From Conoideocrella luteorostrata (lineage: Eukaryota > Ascomycota > Sordariomycetes > Hypocreales > Clavicipitaceae): a stretch of 44,746 nt of DNA. Location of the stretch: assembly GCA_032433595.1 (NCBI GenBank), contig JASWJB010000341.1, forward strand, positions 1 through 44,746. The letters are read 5' to 3'. The position numbers were made by a program, and so were the translations under genes. Positions 19,304-31,700 of this stretch are shown one piece after another (positions within the stretch are counted from its first letter, which is position 1; each line of letters begins with the position of its first letter). The notes beneath the pieces are model-generated. The model was not told the origin of the DNA and did not search any database. It saw nothing but the letters and a program-made list of their open reading frames with translations.

Positions 19304-19760
19304 ATGAGCACGCTGCCGATGACTATGCCCACAGGGGCTCGTGTTCTCCCGATGGCGGGCGATGTTGAGCGCGAGCTGGCCAAGTACCTGCCGGGCTACA
19401 TGGTGCCAAAGGTGGTGATCGCAATGCGAAAGCTGCCCATGACTGCAACCGGGAAACTCGATCGGAGACGACTGCGCGAAATTGGCGGCTCCTTCTCCGT
19501 ACAGCAGCTGGCGGAGAGGCAAACGGAACGACAAGGACCAAAACGTCAACCAAGAACAAAGGCGGAGAGACAGATGCAGCAAGTCTGGTCGCAGCTGCTG
19601 GGAATCAATCCAGAACTCATTAATTTGGAAGACAACTTTTTTAGACTCGGCGGAGACTCAATCACGGCGATGAGATTGGTGAGCGAGATGCGCAAGCACG
19701 GCGTTGAGCTAGCTGTGGCAGATATCTTTCGCTATCCCACGTTGGAGCGAACAGTGTACC
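19304..19760 (+). other. Split adenylation domain A3, C-terminal part (A9-A10), and carrier T3
   Basis: The first 150 or so residues of the plus-strand NRPS contain A9 (AKYLPGYMVPK), A10 with its catalytic lysine (TGKLDRRRLREIG), and a carrier domain with LGGDSI (Ser119). The segment VLPMAGDVERELAKYLP aligns without gaps to VYPFSSRLAEKMAGHLP of A2 in the minus-strand NRPS. This shows that the homology starts inside an adenylation subdomain, not at a module border. Confidence 0.9.
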
Positions 19761-22700
19761 ATGGTTTCGATCTACCTCAAATTGCGCCAGATGTTCCCAA
19801 AGCCTTTTCCCTTCTTCTCAACCCGATTGACGTCGCATCGTTCGTTCAAGACGTTTCTTTTAGTCTTCAGCTCGAACCGTCGATCGTAGTCGAGGACGCA
19901 TATCCGTGCACCCCTCTCCAAGAGGGTTTGCTGTCTCTCTCGATGAAATGTCCGGGCGACTATGTGACACAAAACGTCCTTGAACTTGCCTCTGAATTGG
20001 ATGTTGAAGCATTTCGAAAAGCATGGGGTGAAGTCACCAGGAAAATGGCTATTCTGCGCACCAGGGTAACGCAGTACCGTAGCTTCCTCGTACAAGTGGT
20101 GCTGAGTGAAGACATCCGTTGGCATGAAGGTACGGACTTGGATGAATATCTGGAGGCCGACAAACGAAGTTCAATGACATTTGATCAGCCTCTTGTACGT
20201 TGCGCCATCATCAAAGACAGCACCGCCTCATGCAAGTGGTTTGTTTTGACTATTCACCATGCACTATACGATGACTGGTCTCTGTCCCTGATCATGGATG
20301 CTGTCTATCGGGCTTACAGAGGGCAGCTGGTCGACAGCGGACCACAGCTCTCTTCATTCATCAATTACATATTGGAGCAAGATAACGAAGATGCAACGAA
20401 CTACTGGAAGAGTGCTCTTGCAGGTTATATCCACAACCAGTTTCCCCCTTTACCTCCTGGGGTCCGCCAGTCGCGTGTGGAGAAGACGATACAAGGTGAG
20501 ATCCCTGTGTCGCCAAGACAACAATCGGATATCACTGTTTCCAACCTTCTTCGGGCCGCATGGGCTTTGGTAGCCGGCAGCATGACAAACTCTCAAGACG
20601 TCGTTTTCGGTATGACAACGTCTGGAAGGGCAGCAAAGGTGCCTGGCGTGAGCAAGATGGCTGCACCAACCATAGCAACAATTCCCGTCCGCGTGAAATG
20701 GTCAAAGGGCCAGAATGTGTCACGATACGTTGAGACGGTGCAAAACCAGGCGGCCGAAATGATCCCATTTGAGCAAGTCGGCTTACAAAAAATTGCCAAA
20801 CTCTGTCATGGCAGTCAACAAGCTTGTCAGTTCCAGACACTGCTCATCATTCACACTTCGAATCCGGACTCTCTGCAAAATGATTTTGGCAGATGGGAAG
20901 ATCAGAAGTCGCAATCTTCAATCAATACCTACCCTCTCATGCTCGACCTGCAGCCCGGCTTGCGCAGCATCACTGTTTTGGCTACATTCGATCAGAATGT
21001 GATTGAAGAGTCAACCGTGCAGATCTTGCTAGAACGGCTTCATTTTGTCTATGTACAGCTCGCACAGGCAGACCATGATCTGGATGTGGCCGACGTCAAT
21101 CTGGTGACAGAACAAGACCTCCAACAAATATGGAGGTGGAACAGCAAGGTCCCGGTGAGGGTAGAACGGTGCGTCCATGAATTAGTTCAAGAGGTGATTC
21201 AGTCACAACCAGATGCTCCTGCCCTCTGTGCATGGGACGGCGAGCTCACCTATAAAGAGCTCGACAATCGAGCCACTACATTAGCTGGCCATCTTGCGCA
21301 TTTTGGTGTTGAACCTGGGGTTCTAGTCCCACTATGCTTTGAAAAGTCTATGTGGACAGCCGTAGCTACTCTCGGTGTTCTTATGGCAGGTGGTGGCTTT
21401 GTTTTGCTAGACCCGTCGCTCCCGGAACAACGACTCGCTGCTATCGTTAGGCAAATTGAACCAAAGTTAATTCTATCTTCTTCCGTCAATGTGGCCTTAA
21501 GCTCTCGGCTTAGTCAAAAAGTACTCGTTTTATCCTCGGATTTATTTCAAGGCCAAACAGTAGCCTCGTCAAAGATCATTCGTCAGCCAAGTCCGACCGA
21601 TGTGATGTATGTTGTCTTCACATCTGGCAGCACAGGGACACCAAAAGGCGTGAAAATATCACATCAAAATATGGCTTCAGCTTTACATCACCAAATGACG
21701 CCGTTAGGGTTCAACCCATCCGCTAGGTATTTCGACTTCACATCGTACAGCTTTGATACGGCCATCAGCAATATCTTCGCCACTCTCGCTTCTGGAGGTT
21801 GTTTATGTGTGCCTAGCGATCAAAATCGGAAGACTAACCTGGCGGCCAGCATGAAGTCATTCAGAGCCAACCTTGTTGAACTCATCCCAACGGTTGCGCG
21901 CACACTCGCTCCTCAGGAGATGTCAGGACTCCAGTCTATCATGTTTGGCGGCGAAGATGTGGTTCTGCATGATGTTGAACGGTGGTGGGACACGACGAAG
22001 GTTATTAATACGTATGGCCCTTCAGAGTGTACCCCTACCAGCACGATTAACATCTCTTCATTATCACCGAGACAAGCGACGGGTATTGGATATGGTGCGG
22101 GGGCTGTGACATGGATTGTCGACCCTGAGAATCATCATCATCTACTTCCAGTTGGGTGCATTGGTGAACTACTTCTCGAAGGGCCGATCGTCGGTCTAGG
22201 ATATTTGGATAATAACGAAAAAACGGCCGCAGCGTTCATCAAAGACCCAAAATGGTTACAACAAGGCGCCCCAGGCCAAGAGGGTCGACGCGGTAGGCTC
22301 TACAAGACCGGTGACCTCGTGCGTTACCGTGGAGATGGTAGTCTGAGTTTCCTGGGAAGAAAAGACGACCAGGTCAAGATACGCGGCCAACGAATCGAGC
22401 TCTCTGAGATAGAAACGCACATTCAGAAGGCACTAGCAAGCAAATCAGGATTTCAAGCTGTTGCGCTTGTCCTCACACCGCGCGACTGTGCAGATCCTAT
22501 CCTAGTTGCGTTTATCAGCGGTCCGAGTCACAGTCAAAGTGCAGGACTTGCTGCTGCGTCACACGAAGACCTTTTGCAGGTAACTCAGGGCGTTGAGGAC
22601 ATGTTGTACACAAACCTGCCCTCTTACATGGTTCCTTCCGTGTTCCTGGAAACTGAAATAATCCCCACAACGAGTACAGGAAAGACTGACAGGCGCACAC

Positions 22701-25700
22701 TGTGTACACAGGCTGCCTGCATGACAAAAGAAGAGTTAGCTTCAAAACACATTCTCCGTGACAGAAAATATTGTAAACCGGAGAGTACGGCGGAAAAGCA
22801 GCTTCAAAAGCTGTGGTCAAGTGTATTGGGCATTGATTCCTCATCCATTAGCGCTGACGATAGCTTCCTTCGAATTGGAGGCGATTCGATCCAATCCATG
22901 CGCTTGGCTGGAGCTGCACGAGAGCTTGGGCTTTTGTTAACTGTTGCCGACATTTTCAAGTATCCCAAGCTTCGAGACCTGGCACGGGTCCTGTCTGTAC
23001 ATGAATCGGAAAGCATCAAGCAGGAGCCATTCTCGCTACTTGGATCAGGAATCGATCGAACTACTGCGCGATCGGATATAGCCAAGTTGTGCTGTGAGTC
23101 CGCCGATCGGGTCCTAGATGCCTTTCCATGCACACCGTTACAGGAAGGTCTACTGGCCATGTCACACAAAAATCCCGGCGCCTACATCTATCACAACGAG
23201 TATCTCCTCCCCAGCCATGTTGACATTTCCAGATTTAAGAAGGCGTGTGAAACAGTTGTAGCAGAAACTTCTATTCTGCGAACCAGGATTGTTGACCTGG
23301 CCCATTCAGGGCTGGTACAAGTGGTCATTGATGAAGCTATCGATTGGGATGGCCACCTGGGGGATGAGCCGGACTCGATGCTGATGGGTCTAGGCACACG
23401 GCTTGCTCTCTTCGGTATGACGACATCTACCGACACTGGCAGGCTTGTTTTCCGCTTGGTCTTGCATCACGCGCTCTATGATGGATGGTCTTTCCCTATG
23501 ATGCTCGATGCCATTGAAGACGCTTATAAGGGTGGACGACAGAATCTGGAAAGTGTTCCATTTTCAAGTTTTGTGAGGCATTTGGTAGCTACCGATAAAG
23601 ACAAATCGTCTAATTACTGGCGGTCATATCTGGAAGGGTATGAGGGAGCAAGCTTCCCAGTACTGCCTACCTTGAACTATTCACCTCAAGCAGACGGGTC
23701 CATACAGCATACTATCAGCAACATTGAATGGCCAAGCTTAGATATCACAGCAGCCACAGTAATTCGCACTGGTTGGTCGCTTCTTCAAGGCAGCCGCACA
23801 GGCCGTGATGATGTTATTTATGGAGCTACAGTCACAGGTCGGCAAGCTGCAGTTCCAGGCATTGATCGAATTATAGGGCCAACTATAGCGACTGTACCAG
23901 TCAGAACCATCCTGGACTGGGATGCTACTGTCGGTGATTTGTTCTCGAGACTACAGCTTCAAGCTTTAGAGTCTACAGCCTTCGAGCAGGCTGGGCTTCA
24001 AAACATCCGGAAGCTGAGCGAAGACGCGGAGATGGCATGTAGCTTTCAAACTTTGCTTGTCATTCAACCAATCGAGTCAGATGAAGGTCACGACCAGCCG
24101 CAAAAACTCTTTCAGAACCGCAGAAATACCCAAGGCCATAACGACCCAGCTATATTCAATACCTATGGCATGACAGTCGCTTGTGACTTCAGTAATTGTG
24201 ATGTGCAGGTTTATCTGAGTTATGACACCAATGTTGTCTCCTATGCCGAGGCTCATCAATTGCTGCGGGGATTAGAGCACATACTGCACCAACTCTGCAA
24301 ACCTGGTGTCGAACTGAAACAGTTGAAGGACGTGACGACCGTGACAGAACAAGATTTGTGTCAGTTGTGGGAAAGAAACTCAACAGTGCCGCAGCCAGTC
24401 CATGCGTTTGTTCATGACTTAATCGCAGAAACAGTTCAAAATAGGCTCCAAGCGCCAGCTGTTTGTGCATGGGATGACGATCTAGTCTACAGCCAGCTTA
24501 CATACGGCGAACTGGATAGGCTATCTACACACCTAGCGTGTCAGCTTAGTCGATTAGCTGTAGGCCCTGGTGATATTATTCCCCTTTTTTTTGGTAGATC
24601 GATATGGACGTCAGTGGCAATGCTTGGAGTGATGAAGACCGGTGCTGCATCGGTTGTGTTGGATACTGCGCAGCCTCTAGAACGCTTGCAAGCAATTGTA
24701 CAGCAAGTATCGCCGACCACTATACTCGCATCTACCCTTGGCGAAGCCATCGCAGTCCAGCTGCGGGACAGCGCGAAAGTAATTGTTGTCAGTCAAGACT
24801 ACTTCGCATCGAGTCATGGCGATACTCATACTTCACTGCCACAATCAACTGGTACTCCCTCCGATCCTCTCTATATTGTCTTCACATCCGGCACTACTGG
24901 AATACCTAAGGGTGTTGTCGTATCCCACGCCAGCTTTTCCAGCGCCTCCGTATATCAACGCCAAGCACTTGGCTACACAGTTGATGACAGAGTTCTTGAC
25001 TTTGCCTCTCCGGCCTTCGATCTCTTCTGGTCTAATTACTTGAACACCTTCATTACTGGTTGCTGCTTATGTACTCCGACAGATTCTCAGAGGAAAGATA
25101 ATCTTGCTGGCTTCATAGCCGATCAGAAAATTACTTTTGCCCATCTAACTCCATCAACGGCAAGACTCTTGCGCTCTAATCTGGCCCCAACAATGACCAC
25201 CTTGGTTTTGGGTGGAGAGCTTGTTCCACGAGAAGATTTCGACTCCCTTGGCAGTTTGGTCGACATCAAGATCACATATGGACCATCAGAATGCAGCCCA
25301 ACATCAACAATTATGGACACCACAAAGCTCGACTGGGCAACGGGGGACATTGGCGAGCCTGTGGGACTCTGTGCATGGGTGGTTCATCCTGTAACCCATA
25401 GGTTAGTCCCAGCAGGTAGCATAGGAGAGTTGTGGCTAGAAGGGCCACTCGTTGCTTCCGGCTATATTAATAACACCAAGATGACGGCTTCAGCATTTGT
25501 GGAAGATCCTCCTTGGCTTCTGCAAGGTGGGCCTGGCGTTCCTGGCCGACGAGGACGTGTCTATCGAACGGGGGATCTGGTACGATATAACAACAACGGC
25601 ATGATTCACTTCATTGGCCGAAAAGACAATCAGGTCAAAGTTCGTGGCCAGCGAGTCGAACTTGGCGAGGTGGAAGCGCACATGAAGCAAGTGCTCGCGC

Positions 25701-28700
25701 ACATGCCAGCTGTTCAAGTTGTCGTGGAGGTGGTCACAATGCGCAACAGCGCAAACCCCATTCTCGTAGCGTTTGTTAGCCTTCCAGGATTTGAAGGAAA
25801 CGTTAGTGACACCAAGGGGGCTCAGGATGCATTAAAAGCTGCTGTCTCAGCCATGGTGGAGGGCATGGACCAACAACTGGCTAATCGAGTTCCTGCGTAT
25901 ATGATTCCGTCTGCTTATTTTCCCATCAGCTCTCTTCCCGTAACTGCCACTGGCAAACTGGACAGGAGGAAGCTCCGAAATTTCGCTGCGACACTTAACT
26001 TGGCTGAATCCACAACCTACGAGAAAAAGCGGATTGCCCCGTCCAACAAGACGGAAACCTTATTAGCTACAGTATGGGCTCAGACCTTGAATATCTCTTA
26101 CGACAGTATTTCGATCGATCTTCCATTTACAAAAATGGGTGGCGATTCGATCAGTGCGATGCAAGTTGTATCCCGTAGTCGCATGAACGGTCTGCAGCTC
26201 ACCGTAAGCGACATTCTGCGGCATCTCACCATCGAAAAGATTGCCCCGTATAGCCGGCTCCTCCACCCTAACATCACGCAACACAACGGACGAGTAGAGG
26301 AGGACGAGCAGCAGTGGCAACTCTCCCCCATTCAAAATATGTTTTTCTTAGCTCACCCTTTGGGACTGAATCACTTTAACCAAAGTTTCGCGTTCCGGCT
26401 TAAAGCGACAGTTCCTGCTGCTCAACTACAAATCGCCGCTGAAACCACGGTGTCAAGGCATGCGATGCTCCGAGCACGCTTTCGGCGCGACACTCAGGGA
26501 AAATGGCAACAGTATACTATCGGATATGCTGAAAACGCTTTCTCTTTCAAAACACACCGACTCGAGACCGAAGAGCAAGCCTGCTTTATAATGCGGGAGC
26601 GACAGAAGACATTGGATATTGAAGCTGGGCCCGTGTTTGCAATTGACTATTTGAAAGTCGGCGACGATACCAGCGATAATAACGCCAACACATTTGTCTT
26701 ATTTACCGCACACCATCTCGTTATTGATCTCGTCTCGTGGAGGATATTGTGGTATGAGATAGAACAGGTGATGAAAAGGGCGCCAGTTCCACCCACAACA
26801 AGCACGTCGTTCCGATCGTGGGTCTGCACGCAAGAGCTCCAAAGTCGTGTTGAAGATCAAAGACAGCTATTGCCGTTTGAACTTGTTACGGAATTTGACA
26901 CTTGGGGCGTTGCCTCATCTGACAACACACAAAGTATGGCTTCTGACATTCATATCTGCCTGGACACTAGCACAACCTCCCTTCTCTTGGGAAAGAGTAA
27001 CGATTGTATGCAGACCGATCCAGTCGACATAATGGTGGCGATTTTATCGCTCTCTTTTTACCAATACTTTCCAGAACGCAGGGCTCCGGCTATATTCATA
27101 GAGGGCCATGGCCGTGAGCCGTCAGATGACACAGTTATTGATCTATCCGCAACTGTAGGCTGGTTTACAACTATATGTCCAGTCCAGGCACCTCTGCGTC
27201 AGGATAGCACCTTATTCGACGCCGTCAAATTTGTGAAGGACGCCCGGCGTAGAACCCCCGGCAAAGGGCTGCCTTATTGCAATCGCCGCTATGGCACCGC
27301 TTACCAAGCCAAGCATGAGCCAGTAGAATTTCTTTTCAACTACGCGGGAATATATCAACATCTAGAAAGTGAGGAATCTCTGTTCTCACCTTTGGAGATC
27401 GACCTCATGGAGTCATCACCCGATACGTGTCGTACTGCCTTGGTAGAGATGAACAGCGACGTGACCCTGGGAAAATTTCACTTGTCGATATCGATGCACA
27501 ATCACATGAAGCATCGCGACAGGCTCGAGCAATGGGCGCATAGCCTCGACAAACAATTCAAGATCGCGCTACATACACTGGCCAATGCAGGTGCGATGGC
27601 TACACTGGTTGACTACCCACTTCTTGCTGTCTCGTATGAAGCCTTGCAGAGCATAATGACACACCTTGGCAGCATGGGACTTCCTTTGGATAGTGTCGCC
27701 GATATTTTCCCTTGTACGCCGTTACAAGAAGGCATTCATCTGAGCACTGCTAAGAACCCGACTTCCTATCGTATCGTGAATATCTGGAAATGTTTAGGTT
27801 CGTCGGGTACAGGCCAAGTCGATATTGACCGCCTAGAAAATGCGTGGAGGCTGGCAGTTGCCCGGCATTCCGTCTTCCGCATACTTTGTGTCGAGGCTGC
27901 AGGATACAAAGGTTTCCTTCAGGTGCAGCTGCGTCATTCACCTGCTAATATCCTGCGGAAATTTTCTGGCCAAGAGTGTCCCGAAAAATACTTACGCAAC
28001 CTAGAGTGGCCGTTACTCCGAAGAAATGAGCCTGAGTATGCTATCACAACCTGCGCAGGGGCTACGGGAGAGGTAGCTTGTCGTGTCGATATAAGTCATG
28101 CTCTCATTGACGCAACATCATTTGCAATTCTTCTCGCAGATGTAAAGAAAGCGTACAGCGATAAGTTAAGTAAACAGAGTGCACCATCTCTCAGCCAAGT
28201 TGTTGGCCAGATCATGAAAATCCCCGCGCTGGAGAAACTAGAGTACTGGAAGAATTACTTACTAGGCGTGGAACCTTGTCGTCTTCCATCTACACTGCTT
28301 CCAACAGAAGTTCGGGACGAGTTTCAGCAAGGATACTGTCATATTCCTTCTTTTGCAACAGATCGCCTTCATCTATTCTGTCAGACTCGTAATCTAACCT
28401 GTTCCACTGTATTGCACGTAGCCTGGGCTGTTGTATTGTCGCAGCTCACAGGCAAGCAGGATGTTTGCTTCGGATACCTGGCATCTGGGCGAGATGTATC
28501 TATCGAGGGGGTCGAAGATGTCGTTGGGCCGCTAGTTAATCTATTGATTGGCCGTGTCAACGTCGGGTTGCCACTTTCTGAAGCCCTGGAAAGTGCCAAG
28601 CGGGACAGCATTGATCACTTCGCTTTCCAACATGTATCTTTGGCAGAGTTGCAGCAAGAGATGGGCTTGCAGGGGGAACAGCTGTTCACTACAGCCATTA

Positions 28701-31700
28701 CAATTCGCCAAGATCTCGACGAAAATGATGACGTTCCTGGCGAGTGCCTTAGTTTCGAGAGTGCCGATGGGGAGGATCCACATGAGGTACGTCGCATCCC
28801 GGGGCTGATCAACATGTAAACTGCAAAAATCTTTCTGTGTGCTAACAGTAGTTTCTAGTTCGATATCGTTCTTGGCGTAGTTATGGATGGTCCCAGTACT
28901 GAAGTCGTTCTTAACTACAATATGAGGAAGATTAGTCAATCTCTTGCTGATGAAGCAGCGGATATCCTTGAGGCTGCCATCACCTACCTCACCGATACCA
29001 ATAATGAATCCCTGGAAGAGCCACTGCATCGTGTCTTTTTCCAATATGCAGCTGGCGTAGCCGAGACCGTGGCCTCTTCCATCTGGAAGGAGTGGATGCA
29101 AGGGCTAGAAACTATTCACTTTCCTACGCTGCCTCACCCTGGCTATCGGTCACAGGCACACGCCAGGGAAGACTATGAGATCAGTGATATCTCGATTGGA
29201 CAAGACAAAATCTCGACAACCGCAACTCTCTGGGCTGGTTGGGCCATTCTACTCTCCACTTACGCAAATACTAGTGATGCTGTTTTCGGCAGCATCACTT
29301 CATCGTCGACTGCGGAAAGTGGAGTTCAAAACAGAAATCCACTTTCCATTATGCCTGTCCGAATTAAGGTTGATCAGGATCAGAGTATTGGGGATATGCT
29401 AGATGGTGTAGCGGCAATCTGCAATAAGATGACACATTTTCGACGCATCAGCCCACACTGGCTCCGTAGGATAAGCGACGAAGGCGAACAAATGTGTTCT
29501 TTTCAGTCCTCTTTAGATGTCCGAGTCGCTCCTTGCGAAGCACTATCTGAGAAATACCCTGAAACAGCTGGCAGTCCTCCATTGCGACTGGCATGCACGG
29601 TCGCAGAGGCTAGTGTGCACCTGACGGTCCAATTCGATGACCAGGTATTGGATAGGATCCAAGTACAAAGAGCAATTCGCCAATTCGAGGCTATCATTCG
29701 GCAGCTATGCAATCCTAGGGCACACATGGCAGCGATACAGAGCATCGATGTCACATCAGAGCAGGATATGCGTCAGATATGGCAATGGAACGCAACTGTG
29801 CCACACACAGCTCAGATTTGCGTCCATGACATAATTGCAGAAACTGTCAAGCTTCAGCCACAATCACAGGCAATTTGTGCATGGGATGGCGATCTAACGT
29901 TTGCTGAGCTAGATGTGCTATCAACGCAACTAGCGGTTTACCTTACACAGACTTTGAGCGTTGGGCCTGGTAGCATTATCTCACTGTGTTTCGAGAAATC
30001 CATGTGGATGCCAGTGGCTATGCTTGGTGTGATGAAAGCGGGGGGGGCCTCAGTCGCAATGGATACTACCCAGCCGGTAGAAAGACTTCGAGAGATCGTT
30101 CGGCAAGCTACTTCGACCATCATATTGTCGTCAACGGCAAACGAAATGTTGGCTCACAGCCTAGTAGATTCACACAAGCCAGAATCAGTCGTGGTACTTG
30201 CTGAAAGGGTTTTGCAAAAGGATCATTCTGTTGAGTGCCAGGCTCCAGTGACAGCTGTTACACCGCAAGACACACTTTATGTTGTGTTTACCTCGGGCAG
30301 CACAGGGACTCCAAAGGGAATTGCAATCAGTCATGCCAATTTCAGCAGCGCGATCCTGCACCAGAAAGACTACTTATGTTACCGACCAAGTTCTCGTGTC
30401 TTCGACTTTGCTTCTTACGCTTTCGATGTTGCGTGGTTCAACGTTCTGTTTACACTGAGGGTCGGTGGGTGTCTTTGCATCCCAAGTGAAAAAGACAGAC
30501 GAGACAACATTTCCGGAGCAATCAGAAGACTCAAAGCTAATTACGCTGAGTTGACAGCAACGGTTGGGAGGCTGATCAAACCCAGCGAAGTCCCCTGCCT
30601 TCAGACGATTCAGTTCTGCGGAGAAAGGCTCACATTGCCCGTGTTAGACCAGTGGAGCCATATTCAAGAACTATTCCAGTGTTATGGCCCTGCCGAGTGC
30701 ACAGCGGCCACCACCATCAACAGAATCACGGAAGTTGGTAATCAGAATCCACATGTAGGAAAGGGCTATGGGACTGTGACTTGGGTCGTTTCGACGCAGC
30801 GAGATGGTCTTGCATTCGTTGGTGAGGTGGGAGAACTATGGGTAGAGGGGCCACTTGTTGCACAAGGATACCTTAACGACCCCAGCAGAACGTCCATGTC
30901 CTTTGTTGAAGACCCAACCTGGCTTCTACAGGGTGGTCCCGGCGTCCCTGGCAGGCACGGGCGCCTCTATCGAACTGGAGATCTGGTACGATGCGACAAT
31001 GAGGGCAATTTACATTTTGTGGGCCGAAAGGACGACCAAGTGAAGATTCGTGGCCAGCGAATCGAACTCGGCGAGATTGAGGCGCATATCAAGCGAACGA
31101 TGCCGTCTGTAGCGCCAGACTTACAGATCGTTGTAGATGTTGCGACGTTGCAAGGAAACGTGGATCCGACCTTGGTAGCTTTTATACATTTGTCTAGCCA
31201 CGCTGAGGATGGTCCACATGGCGTTGAAGAGTTGGGAGATGGTCAAGACCGCAGTCAATGTCTCTCAGCCGCTGCGTCCCAGTTGGTTCAGGGGCTGGAT
31301 GAAAAGTTGGCTTCCATCATACCCTCGTACATGATTCCTTCGGCGTGCCTTGTTATCGAGTCCATGCCGACCACAGCTACTGGGAAGACCGACAGAAAGA
31401 CACTGCGTGCCATGGTGGGACGTCTCACCCAGGAAGAGCTCGCAAGGAAGAACGTCATGCGCAGTCTTAGGAGACGCGTCCCGGCTACTGCGTTTGAAAT
31501 AAAGCTCCAGGGGCTATGGTCAGATGTGCTGAACCTTGACGCGACCTTGATCAGCCTCGACGACAGTTTTCTCCAAATAGGTGGTGATTCGATCCAAGCT
31601 ATGCGCTTGGCTGGCGCTGCACGCGATCAGGGGCTGATGCTGACTGTGGCGGAGATCTTCAAGCATCCTAAGCTAGATGATCTCGCACAATTGCTTTCCC

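Noticed and set aside
19093..19368. Open frame overlapping the start of the giant NRPS in another frame, considered as an upstream continuation of the split A domain
   Set aside because: It shows no A8 (GRxDxQxKIRG) or earlier core motif at the expected distance, and the similarity to the A8-A9 linker is too weak to claim.
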